DNA of 7,737 nt, from NCBI GenBank assembly GCA_947086625.1, contig CAMTZV010000055.1, positions 1 to 7,737 of the forward strand. Reading direction: 5' to 3'. Source of the stretch: an uncultured bacterium. Its GTDB lineage: Bacteria; Bacillota; Clostridia; Lachnospirales; Lachnospiraceae. The translations under genes were made by a program, and so were the position numbers. Positions 1 through 6,118 of this stretch are shown here, in pieces (the stretch's first letter is position 1; each line of letters begins with the position of its first letter). The notes under the pieces were generated by a model. It was given only the letters and a program-made list of their open reading frames with translations, was not told the DNA's origin and ran no database searches.

Positions 1-1
1 G

Positions 2-1258
2 ATGTTTGATAAAATAATTTTATATTTGCGGGACGAGCTGTGCATTGATTTTCCGTACATGGAGCGCGCGCTCTCGGCGCTCATCCCGGAGGGAAAGGAA
101 AATGTGAGTGCATTTGCGACCGAGGGAATTCACCTGTATTTTCCGCCGGCACGCTATCTCGAACTATTTGAGGAGAACGAGCTGTTTTTGCGCAGGGCAT
201 ACCTGCACACGGTGCTTCACTGCCTGTATGCGCATCTGTGGCTGCGTGGAGACCGGGAGGAGGGCCGGTTTGGCACGGCGTGTGATGTTGCGGTAGAATT
301 TATTATAGATGGATTTAACAAACGGTCTACACACCGGTTACTGAGCTGGCTGCGCCAGCAATTCTATGAAAAAATGCGCCGGGAAAGGGCAATATCCGCG
401 GCAGAAATCTACGAATTACTTCTGGAGGAGCCGCCGGAGTACGTCAAGCTTCTGGCTCAGGAATTCTATGTGGACGATCATGCGCTCTGGGGAGAAAAAA
501 AGGGGCGTCAGCCGTCGTCAGGGGAGCAGGAGGAAGCGCAGAAAAGGTGGCAGAAGATCGCGCGGCAGATACGCTTTCAGAAGGAAAAGAGCGACGAGGC
601 GCAGGAGCAGGCGGGCGCCGCGACACAGGAAAAAATTACTGCTGAAAAAAAGCGCCGCAGTTACGCTGATTTTTTGAAGAAATTTGCCGCTTTTCATGAA
701 CAGATGAGATGTGATTTAGACACATTTGATCTGAGCTATTATACCTACGGCCTGCGCGTCTACGGCAATCTGCCGCTTATCGAGCCTTTGGAGACGCGGG
801 AGGAGCGGCGCATACAGGAATTTGTCATTGCAGTGGACACAAGCTATTCCACGAGCGGAGAGCTGGTGCACTCCTTTTTGCGGGAGACGCTTCATATTCT
901 GTTGGAGGAGCACGCGTTTTTTACGACGGCAAAGGTGCATTTGATCCAGTGTGATGAACAGATTCGGGAGGATCTGGTAATTTCGGCCCGGGATCAGGCA
1001 GAAAGGCTTTTAGAGCACTTTGCAATCAGGGGCGGCGGAAGTACGGATTTTCGCCCGGTCTTTGCCTATGTGGAGGAGCTTCGGGCGAAGGGTGAGCTGA
1101 AGAATCTTGGGGGACTGCTTTATTTTACGGACGGGAACGGCACGTATCCACAGAAAAAGCCGGATTATCCATGCGCGTTTTTGTATATGGACGCGTATGA
1201 CGAGGGGGCCGTTCCGGCCTGGGCGATCCGCCGCAGGCTTGATGAGCGGATGCTCTAA
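2..1258 (+). CDS. VWA-like domain protein with degenerate metallopeptidase-type N-terminal domain (DUF2201 type), partner of the MoxR ATPase
   Basis: The 418 residues show two parts. The N-terminal half (about 1-150) resembles the putative metallopeptidase domain found ahead of VWA-like domains: H69-T-V-L-H73 followed by H78, then an ACDVAVE segment with D95 and E99. The glutamate of a true HExxH is replaced by T70, so proteolysis is doubtful. A highly charged linker (about 165-230) follows. The C-terminal half (about 270-418) is VWA-like: D279-T-S-Y-S283 is the metal-ion-dependent adhesion motif, T348-D349 follows a GGGS turn, and T376-D377-G378 supplies the last metal-site loop. Known VWA proteins of this kind bind clients or metal and work with a MoxR AAA+ ATPase, which is the next gene 24 bases on. 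The protein is presumably cytosolic; no signal peptide or membrane segment is seen. The ATG is at the very edge of the window, so the true start could lie upstream. Domain assignment is good; the client and cellular role are unknown. Confidence 0.85.
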   Translation: MFDKIILYLRDELCIDFPYMERALSALIPEGKENVSAFATEGIHLYFPPARYLELFEENELFLRRAYLHTVLHCLYAHLWLRGDREEGRFGTACDVAVEFIIDGFNKRSTHRLLSWLRQQFYEKMRRERAISAAEIYELLLEEPPEYVKLLAQEFYVDDHALWGEKKGRQPSSGEQEEAQKRWQKIARQIRFQKEKSDEAQEQAGAATQEKITAEKKRRSYADFLKKFAAFHEQMRCDLDTFDLSYYTYGLRVYGNLPLIEPLETREERRIQEFVIAVDTSYSTSGELVHSFLRETLHILLEEHAFFTTAKVHLIQCDEQIREDLVISARDQAERLLEHFAIRGGGSTDFRPVFAYVEELRAKGELKNLGGLLYFTDGNGTYPQKKPDYPCAFLYMDAYDEGAVPAWAIRRRLDERML

Positions 1259-1269
1259 GGGTACAGACA

Positions 1270-1277
1270 GGAGGGAG
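1270..1277 (+). promoter_or_regulatory. Ribosome binding site supporting a GTG start
   Basis: GGAGGGAG lies five bases ahead of the GTG at 1283, an ideal spacing. It is the main reason for accepting the rare GTG start codon of the ATPase gene. Confidence 0.8.
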
Positions 1278-1282
1278 CTACA

Positions 1283-2518
1283 GTGAATATTGCGCAGGCA
1301 AAGGAAGAGATCAGGCATACCGTGGAGGTATATTTAAAGAAGGATGCGGATGGCAGCTACCGGATTCCTCAGGTTCGGCAGCGTCCAATCCTGCTCATGG
1401 GGCCGCCGGGTATTGGAAAGACACAAATTATGGAGCAAATTGCCGCGGAATGCGGCGTCGGGCTGATTGTATATACAATTACACATCATACCAGGCAAAG
1501 TGCGGTGGGCCTTCCGATGATCGCGGAGGAATGCTTTGAGGGTGAACGCTACTCCGTTACAGAGTATACGATGAGCGAGATTATTGCGAGCATTTATCGA
1601 AGCATCCGGGACGAGGGAAAAAAGGAGGGAATTCTTTTTATTGACGAGATTAACTGCGTTTCGGAGACGCTGACGCCTGCGATGCTGCAGTTTTTGCAAT
1701 GCAAGACCTTCGGCAATCGCGCCGTTCCGCCGGGCTGGGTGATTGTGACGGCGGGCAATCCGCCGGAGTACAATAAGTCCGTGCGGGACTTTGATATGGT
1801 GACATTAGACCGTGTCCGACTCATAGAGGTCGAAGCGGAGCTGGATGTATGGATGAAATATGCCGCTGAAAATCATATATACGGGGTAATTTTAAGCTAT
1901 TTGCAGATTCGCCCGAAAAACTTTTACCGGGTAGAGGCGGACGTGGACGGGCTGCGCTTTGTCACGGCACGCGGATGGGAGGATTTGGGCGTGCTCATGC
2001 AGCTTTATGAGGAGTCCGGGATTTCCGTGACGGAGGAGGTAATCGGTGAATATGTGCGGCTGCCGGAGGTCGCAGAGGATTTTTTTGCGTATTATGAGCT
2101 GTACCGGAAATACAGGGACGACTACGGGATTCCCGAAATACTGCGCGGACAGGCGCCGCCTGCTGTCTATGAGCGCTTGCTGCATGCGGACTTTGACGAG
2201 CGGCTCTCCGTCGTAAATCTTTTGCTGGACGCATTAAAGGAGCCTTTAAAGAGCCTGTTTGCGGCGAAGCGCTTTACGGATACGCCGGAGAGTGAGGCCG
2301 TTGCGAAAAGCATGGCAAACGCCTTCGATTTTCTGGAGGATGCCTTTGGGGCGGACGGGTCGCAGGAGATGCTGCTGTTTGTAACCGGGCTTACGATGTG
2401 CAGGGAGGCCGCCGTGTTTCTGGCGATGAACCCGCAGCCAAAGTATCTGAAATATAATGAGGAGCTTTTGAGCGGCGGGCGCAGGCGCAGGCTGTTACAG
2501 GAATTACATCAGGATTAA
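1283..2518 (+). CDS. MoxR-like AAA+ ATPase
   Basis: The 411-residue protein carries one AAA+ module at its N-terminus: Walker A GPPGIGKT (40-47), Walker B ILFIDE (117-122), and a sensor-1 region TAGNPP with N159. The FDMVTLDRVR stretch (170-179) corresponds to the conserved segment in MoxR/dynein-related ATPases (AAA_5 type) that ends the substrate-facing strand and carries a candidate arginine finger (R177). The C-terminal part (about 190-411) is helical and charged and probably forms the lid plus a family-specific extension. Such ATPases form hexameric rings that remodel or load cofactors into clients with a VWA partner, and the VWA gene lies directly upstream. The start is GTG with a strong ribosome binding site. 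The AEC transporter follows after 12-18 bases, so cotranscription is likely. The ATPase identity is secure; the client is not deducible. Confidence 0.9.
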   Translation: MNIAQAKEEIRHTVEVYLKKDADGSYRIPQVRQRPILLMGPPGIGKTQIMEQIAAECGVGLIVYTITHHTRQSAVGLPMIAEECFEGERYSVTEYTMSEIIASIYRSIRDEGKKEGILFIDEINCVSETLTPAMLQFLQCKTFGNRAVPPGWVIVTAGNPPEYNKSVRDFDMVTLDRVRLIEVEAELDVWMKYAAENHIYGVILSYLQIRPKNFYRVEADVDGLRFVTARGWEDLGVLMQLYEESGISVTEEVIGEYVRLPEVAEDFFAYYELYRKYRDDYGIPEILRGQAPPAVYERLLHADFDERLSVVNLLLDALKEPLKSLFAAKRFTDTPESEAVAKSMANAFDFLEDAFGADGSQEMLLFVTGLTMCREAAVFLAMNPQPKYLKYNEELLSGGRRRRLLQELHQD

Positions 2519-2520
2519 AC

Positions 2521-2528
2521 AGGGGAGG
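2521..2528 (+). promoter_or_regulatory. Ribosome binding site that decides the transporter start
   Basis: AGGGGAGG ends two bases before a first ATG (2531) but eight bases before a second in-frame ATG (2537). The second spacing is normal and the first too short, so initiation at 2537 is favoured. Confidence 0.65.
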
Positions 2529-2536
2529 ATATGGAG

Positions 2537-3487
2537 ATGGATATAGGGATTATTTTCGGACAAATGCTGGTGCTTCTGGCGATGATGCTGATCGGTGCGT
2601 TTGTCTACAAAAAGAGCTGGATCGGGAAAGAGGGGGAGGGAAACATTTCAAAGCTTGTCGTGAATGTGCTCAACCCGTTTCTCGTCGTGAGCGGCGTGCT
2701 GGGGGATACGGATGCAATCAGCCGGGAAAAGATTGTCGGAAATCTGCAGCTTGTCATCCTTTATTATGTGATTGCGATCGTGTTCGGGCTGCTTTTAGCG
2801 TGGGCGCTGCATCCGCCGAAAAATCTGAGGGGCATTTATACGCTGATGGCGACATTCTCAAATCTTGGCTTTATGGGGATTCCGGTTGCAAGGAGTCTTT
2901 ACGGCAGCGAGGGCGTTGTCTACGTGTCGTTTTATATTCTGATCTACAATGTGATCGTCTATACCTATGGCATGTCGCTGGCACGCCGGGCCGCGCGGGA
3001 GAAAAACGGTGCGGACGCAGCCGGGAAGGCGGATCTCGCCACATCGTTGAAGCGCATCATCAATCCGGGTGTTGTGGCTGCGCTGCTGGCGCTGGTCATT
3101 TTTGCGGCGGGGATAAAACTGCCCGATCCGGCCGTCACGCTCTGCAATTACATGGGTGACGCGACGATCCCGCTGTCAATGATGATGATCGGCGTCTCGA
3201 TTGCAAAGGCCGATCTGCGCAGCTATGTGAAGGATGTGCGGATGTATCTGTTTATTTTGCTGCGGATGGTGGCGCTTCCGATCGCAGTGGCGCTTATCAT
3301 GCGGGATCTCGGATTTGACGCAGTCGTGTTCGGCGTGTTTGTCATAGAGCTTGCAATGCCCATCGGCAGTATCATCGGCCTGTTTGCGAAGGAGTGCGGC
3401 GCGGACGACGCGTACTGCATGAAGGGCACGGTCTTAAGTACGCTGGCGTCGATTTTCACGATACCGATCGTGGGGCTGTTCCTCTGA
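2537..3487 (+). CDS. AEC (auxin efflux carrier) family transporter
   Basis: This is a 316-residue integral membrane protein (318 if the ATG six bases earlier is used), the usual length of bacterial AEC permeases. It reads as about ten hydrophobic segments in two five-helix halves, joined by a charged cytoplasmic loop around residues 155-175. Family hallmarks are visible: a proline in the first crossover helix (VLNPFLVVSG), the SNLGFMGIP motif in the fourth helix region, INPG at the start of the second half, and MMMIGVSIA near the second crossover. Characterised AEC members export or import small organic anions such as malate or malonate, or auxin in plants; the substrate here cannot be read from sequence. 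It follows the MoxR/VWA pair closely and precedes the unknown 151-residue gene by 38 bases, which suggests one transcript, though a functional link is only inferred. Confidence 0.92.
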   Translation: MDIGIIFGQMLVLLAMMLIGAFVYKKSWIGKEGEGNISKLVVNVLNPFLVVSGVLGDTDAISREKIVGNLQLVILYYVIAIVFGLLLAWALHPPKNLRGIYTLMATFSNLGFMGIPVARSLYGSEGVVYVSFYILIYNVIVYTYGMSLARRAAREKNGADAAGKADLATSLKRIINPGVVAALLALVIFAAGIKLPDPAVTLCNYMGDATIPLSMMMIGVSIAKADLRSYVKDVRMYLFILLRMVALPIAVALIMRDLGFDAVVFGVFVIELAMPIGSIIGLFAKECGADDAYCMKGTVLSTLASIFTIPIVGLFL

Positions 3488-3525
3488 TCTGCATAACAGA
3501 CTGACGCAAAAGAAGGAGAGACGAA

Positions 3526-3981
3526 ATGAAATTTCATACGGAAAACGAGACAGACACTTTTGATTTTCATGAGGCGTACGTGGAGGAGCTTCGCTTCGGT
3601 CCGGGTGTGTTCTTTATGCTTTTGGATAACGTAAAGATCCTTGAGGCGAACAGCCGGAATCGGGATGTACGCACCATGCGCACGAACGGCCTGGAATTTC
3701 GCATCCGGGACGCGCAGGTTGGCGCAGTCATTGAGGAGGGCTATAAGGTTTACAACGCGGACGGCGCATTGCAGCGGGACATTCCCGACCGCACTGTGGA
3801 GCCGTCGGAATACAATGAGCTTTGCAGAATGCTTTGCGGCAGCTCGGTCTATGAATTAAGGCACGACGGGTCGGAGTATGTGCTTGCGCTTGACGGCGAG
3901 GAGCATGGCTATACCATTTTTGTGAAGGGAAGCGGGGACGACGAGGACTGGAACCGGTTCATGAACCTGGAAGAAATCTGA
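3526..3981 (+). CDS. Hypothetical protein, 151 residues, acidic and cytosolic
   Basis: I do not recognise this protein. It has a good AAGGAG ribosome binding site (3513-3518) seven bases before the ATG, and its codon use resembles the neighbouring genes, so it is very likely real. It has no signal peptide or membrane segment. Short alternating hydrophobic and charged stretches (such as VEELRFGPGVFFMLLDNV and YELRHDGSEYVLALDG) suggest a mainly beta-strand fold, with a more helical part around 92-106 that contains CRMLC with two cysteines four apart. The C-terminus is strongly acidic (SGDDEDWNRF). It is the last gene of the tightly spaced cluster, and its TGA stop lies inside a long inverted repeat. 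No function is assigned. Confidence 0.8.
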   Translation: MKFHTENETDTFDFHEAYVEELRFGPGVFFMLLDNVKILEANSRNRDVRTMRTNGLEFRIRDAQVGAVIEEGYKVYNADGALQRDIPDRTVEPSEYNELCRMLCGSSVYELRHDGSEYVLALDGEEHGYTIFVKGSGDDEDWNRFMNLEEI

Positions 3982-4048
3982 AACTGTTATTTCAGGAAGC
4001 AAACCAAAACGCAGGCGCTTTGTTCGTTTCCTGTAACAGTTTCAGATT
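3975..4048 (+). other. Long inverted repeat around the stop codon; possible non-canonical terminator or 3'-end hairpin
   Basis: Bases 3975-3989 and 4034-4048 are perfect 15-base reverse complements (AATCTGAAACTGTTA and TAACAGTTTCAGATT). After a three-base bulge, CAGGAA (3993-3998) pairs with TTCCTG (4028-4033). The apical part is a loop of about 29 bases with weak further pairing. The TGA stop of the upstream gene (3979-3981) is inside the left arm. No T-run follows on either strand, so it is not a standard intrinsic terminator. It separates the upstream cluster from spoVT and may end or stabilise that mRNA. Confidence 0.7.
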
Positions 4049-4062
4049 ACGATTTGCACCGC

Positions 4063-4091
4063 GAATATTTTTCCGGCGTTTGCAGATAATA
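4063..4091 (+). promoter_or_regulatory. Candidate sigma-G/sigma-F (forespore) promoter of spoVT
   Basis: GAATA (4063-4067) fits the GHATR-type -35 element, and GATAATA (4085-4091) matches the CATAATA-type -10 at six of seven positions, separated by 17 bases. The start codon of spoVT lies about 35 bases downstream. No credible sigma-A pair was seen here. In Bacillus subtilis spoVT is transcribed by sigma-G, which fits. Assignment is by eye. Confidence 0.5.
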
Positions 4092-4125
4092 GAAACACAC
4101 AGAAGTAAATGGAGGAAAAATAAGC

Positions 4126-4674
4126 ATGAAAGCAACAGGCATTGTTAGAAGAATAGATGATCTGGGGCGGGTGGTCGTGCCAAAGGAGATCCGGCGTACC
4201 TTACGGATCCGTGAGGGAGATCCGCTGGAGATCTTTACCGACCGCGAGGGCGAGATCATTTTGAAGAAATATTCGCCGATCGGCGAATTGAGTCAGTTTT
4301 CCAGCCAGTACGCCGAGGCGATGGCGCAGACGACCGGCCATCTGGTGTGCATTACCGACCGGGATCATGTCATCGCCGCCTCCGGCACCGGAAAAAAGGA
4401 GTTTGAGGGGAAGCCGATCAGCCGTGAGCTCGACGAGCTGATGGAGGAGCGGGGTACGCTGGTGGCGAGCAGGGACGAAAACAATTTTATCAAGATCACG
4501 CTGGATGACCGCGGAGAATACGTCACCCAGGCAATCAGTACGATTATCTGTGAGGGTGACGCGATCGGTGCGGTCATTCTCTATGACAAAAATGAGAAAT
4601 ACCGCATGGGTGAGACGGAAAATCAGCTCGTGCTCATCGCGGCCGGGTTTCTGGGGAAGCAGATGGAGCAGTAA
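4126..4674 (+). CDS. spoVT: Stage V sporulation protein T (SpoVT), AbrB-type forespore transcription regulator
   Basis: The 182 residues match the SpoVT layout and length (178 in B. subtilis). Residues 1-50 are the AbrB/SpoVT swapped-hairpin DNA-binding domain, starting MKATGIVRRIDDLGRVVVP and continuing through the KEIRRTLRIREGDPLEIF core, nearly identical to the Bacillus protein as I remember it. Residues about 56-180 form the GAF-like C-terminal domain, ending in the typical AAGFLGKQMEQ. SpoVT tunes sigma-G-dependent genes in the developing forespore, activating some and repressing others. Here GGAGG (4111-4115) precedes the ATG by ten bases, and a forespore-type promoter is visible upstream. 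The gene stands apart from its neighbours, with a hairpin before it and a 414-base structured gap after it. Identification is firm; the regulon in this organism is inferred from the family. Confidence 0.97.
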   Translation: MKATGIVRRIDDLGRVVVPKEIRRTLRIREGDPLEIFTDREGEIILKKYSPIGELSQFSSQYAEAMAQTTGHLVCITDRDHVIAASGTGKKEFEGKPISRELDELMEERGTLVASRDENNFIKITLDDRGEYVTQAISTIICEGDAIGAVILYDKNEKYRMGETENQLVLIAAGFLGKQMEQ

Positions 4675-4743
4675 GCGCAGGGTAGTCTCAGTAATCACGC
4701 CGTCGGCAGACAGGTATTCCTGATAAAAACACGCTTGCATTAC

Positions 4744-4798
4744 AGGGAATTGCGCTGATGCGCAAGCAGGTCATTGATTCCCTACGGGAATAAATGAC
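4744..4798 (+). other. Tandem hairpins with a competing pairing; possible structured RNA
   Basis: TTGCGC-TGAT-GCGCAA (4750-4765) is a perfect six-base stem with a four-base loop. Directly after it, GTCATT (4770-4775) pairs with AATGAC (4793-4798) and ATTCCC (4777-4782) with GGGAAT (4786-4791), giving a 13-position stem with one G-A mismatch and a TAC loop. Upstream AGGGAAT (4744-4750) can alternatively pair with ATTCCCT (4777-4783), which would exclude the second hairpin. Such competition is typical of regulated leaders or small RNAs, but no known riboswitch family was recognised and no T-run follows. The strand is arbitrary. Confidence 0.45.
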
Positions 4799-4808
4799 AT
4801 ATACTCGG

Positions 4809-4865
4809 ATAAAAACGTAACGGTGCCAGATTCGAAAATACCTCATCAAGCACCGACGTTTTTAT
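4809..4865 (+). terminator. Bidirectional terminator-like hairpin downstream of spoVT
   Basis: ATAAAAACGT (4809-4818) pairs with ACGTTTTTAT (4856-4865), and CGGTGC (4821-4826) with GCACCG (4850-4855), with an AA bulge on the left and a 23-base loop. Because the outer stem is A-rich on the left and T-rich on the right, it gives GC stem plus T-run on both strands. The large loop makes it weaker than a classic terminator. Confidence 0.5.
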
Positions 4866-4886
4866 AACGGTTTTTAGTCAGGAACA

Positions 4887-4934
4887 GCCTGTCCACCGGC
4901 GGCTGGTTATTGGCTGGCTGGACAACAGGCGGCT
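4887..4934 (+). terminator. Second GC-rich hairpin followed by CTTTT; weak terminator candidate
   Basis: GCCTGTCCA (4887-4895) pairs with TGGACAACAGGC (4919-4930), leaving a three-base bulge. The intervening segment contains repeated GGCTGG units. GGCTTTTC follows the stem, a short T-run. It could back up the preceding hairpin in ending spoVT transcription. Confidence 0.35.
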
Positions 4935-5014
4935 TTTCATATCCGGATAACGGTTATAGGCAGATATATATTCTTATTACATATCTTAAATTTTCATAAA
5001 GATGCCTGTAGTTC

Positions 5015-5043
5015 TTTCATTTTCCATGAAAAATCAGTATAAT
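5015..5043 (+). promoter_or_regulatory. Sigma-A-type promoter of the aldo/keto reductase gene with overlapping palindrome
   Basis: A perfect TATAAT -10 box lies at 5038-5043, about 45 bases before the start codon. The -35 region at the proper distance (TTTCAT, 5015-5020) is a poor match to TTGACA, which suggests dependence on an activator or low basal activity. The near-palindrome from 5019 to 5034, centred on CATG, and the repeat TTTCAT-N5-ATGAAA (5015-5031) sit across the -35 and spacer and could be an operator. Confidence 0.5.
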
Positions 5044-5088
5044 AAATAACGGCTGTAGCCTATTTTAGAAGGAAGAAGGAATTGTTTT

Positions 5089-6087
5089 ATGGAAAAGACG
5101 TATGCAGCGGATGAGAGACGCTATGAGCAGATGGCGTATCATCGCGTGGGAAAAAGCGGCCTGAAGTTTCCGGCTGTCTCGCTTGGCTTCTGGCACAACT
5201 TCGGCGTGCGGGACGATTATGACAACATGCGTGCCATGTGCCGCGCGGCGTTTGACTGCGGCATCACGCAGTTTGATCTCGCAAACAATTACGGGCCGGA
5301 CAACGGCGCCGCCGAGACGAACCTCGGGCGGATCTTAAAGGAGGATTTCGCGCCGTACCGGGATGAGCTTGTCATCACGACAAAGGCGGGATATGGCATG
5401 TGGGAAGGCCCTTACGGTGATTGGGGCAGCAAAAAATATCTAGTGGCGAGCCTCGACCAGAGCTTAAAGCGGCTTGGCACAGACTATGTGGACATTTTTT
5501 ATCATCACCGGATGGACCCCGAAACGCCGCTTGAGGAGACGATGGAGGCGCTGGCGCAGATCGTCCGCAGCGGAAAGGCGCTCTATGCGGGCATCTCCAA
5601 CTATGACCGGGACTATACCGCAAAGGCCATTGAAATCATGCGGGAGCTTCACTGTCCGCTTATCGTAAACCAGCGGCGCTATTCGATTTTTGACCGGGGC
5701 ATCGAGGAGGACGGCGTGAAGGCATATTGCAGGGAGGCGGGTATGGGTATCATTGCGTTCAGCCCGCTGGCGCAGGGGCTTCTCACCGACAAATATTTAA
5801 AGGGTATCCCAAAGGACAGCCGGATCGCGCGCGATTCGCGCTTTTTAAAGGAGAGCGCCCTCACCCCGGAGCGGCTGGCGCAGATACAGGCGCTGAATGA
5901 GATCGCGGCGCAGCGCGGACAAACGCTTGCGCAGATGGCGCTCGCGTGGGTGCTGAAGGACGACGAGGTGTGCTCTGTGCTCATCGGCGCGTCAAAGCCG
6001 GAGCAGATCGCGGAGAATGCGCGCATCGTGCAAAATACCGGATTTTCAAAAGAGGAACTGTGCAGGATCGATGAGATTACAAAATAA
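5089..6087 (+). CDS. yghZ: YghZ-type aldo/keto reductase (L-glyceraldehyde 3-phosphate reductase-like)
   Basis: The 332-residue protein is a full-length aldo/keto reductase (TIM barrel, NADPH-dependent) of the YghZ / Kv-beta-like branch. The catalytic tetrad is present: D63 and Y68 in FDLANNYGP, K99 in ITTKAGYGMW, and H140 in DIFYHHRMD. The NADPH phosphate-binding end is visible as VLIGASKPEQIAEN near the C-terminus. The ANNYGP, AGYGMW-GPYG and SLDQSLKRLG stretches match E. coli YghZ, which reduces L-glyceraldehyde 3-phosphate and methylglyoxal and is thought to act in detoxification. The start at 5089 is preferred over M15 because AGAAGGA (5074-5080) precedes it and the RYEQMAYHR leader resembles the N-terminal extension of YghZ. 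It has its own promoter; the next gene follows after 31 bases without a terminator. Family is secure; the physiological substrate is inferred. Confidence 0.93.
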   Translation: MEKTYAADERRYEQMAYHRVGKSGLKFPAVSLGFWHNFGVRDDYDNMRAMCRAAFDCGITQFDLANNYGPDNGAAETNLGRILKEDFAPYRDELVITTKAGYGMWEGPYGDWGSKKYLVASLDQSLKRLGTDYVDIFYHHRMDPETPLEETMEALAQIVRSGKALYAGISNYDRDYTAKAIEIMRELHCPLIVNQRRYSIFDRGIEEDGVKAYCREAGMGIIAFSPLAQGLLTDKYLKGIPKDSRIARDSRFLKESALTPERLAQIQALNEIAAQRGQTLAQMALAWVLKDDEVCSVLIGASKPEQIAENARIVQNTGFSKEELCRIDEITK

Positions 6088-6118
6088 TTATAAAATTAAA
6101 TGATGATATAAAAATATT

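Larger units (their letters stand above)
4675..5088. other. Gene-free 414-base gap with clustered hairpins and an AT-rich promoter region
   Basis: I see no credible coding sequence here: no start with a ribosome binding site opens a frame of useful length. The left two thirds hold a string of inverted repeats (CAGG-N4-CCTG at 4711-4722, 4750-4765, 4770-4798, 4809-4865, 4887-4930), annotated separately where clear. The nonamer GATAAAAAC occurs twice (4722-4730 and 4808-4816). TATCCGGATA (4940-4949) is a perfect palindrome. The right third, from about 4960, is AT-rich and contains the promoter of the aldo/keto reductase gene. Confidence 0.7.

Noticed and set aside
1010..2234. Several minus-strand frames over the VWA and ATPase genes
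   Set aside because: They are reverse-strand shadows of the two genes, whose motifs (metal site, Walker A and B) are on the + strand.
2531..2536. Upstream ATG as start of the AEC transporter
   Set aside because: It sits only two bases from the GGAGG core, so the ATG at 2537 is preferred, though the earlier start cannot be excluded.
3956..3967. Perfect 12-base palindrome GGTTCATGAACC
   Set aside because: It is inside the coding region of the 151-residue protein (near residues 144-148), with no nearby promoter. It may be chance, so it is not called an operator.
4201..4740. Minus-strand open frame of 179 codons over spoVT
   Set aside because: It is antisense to a firmly identified gene, shows no domain and has no convincing ribosome binding site.
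4901..4921. Repeated GGCTGG units suggesting a tandem repeat
   Set aside because: Only about three short, irregular copies occur within a hairpin loop, too few to call a repeat array.
4675..5088. Possible riboswitch, tRNA, 6S RNA or CRISPR content in the gap
   Set aside because: No cloverleaf, no direct repeats with spacers and no recognisable riboswitch core were found; only local hairpins can be supported.
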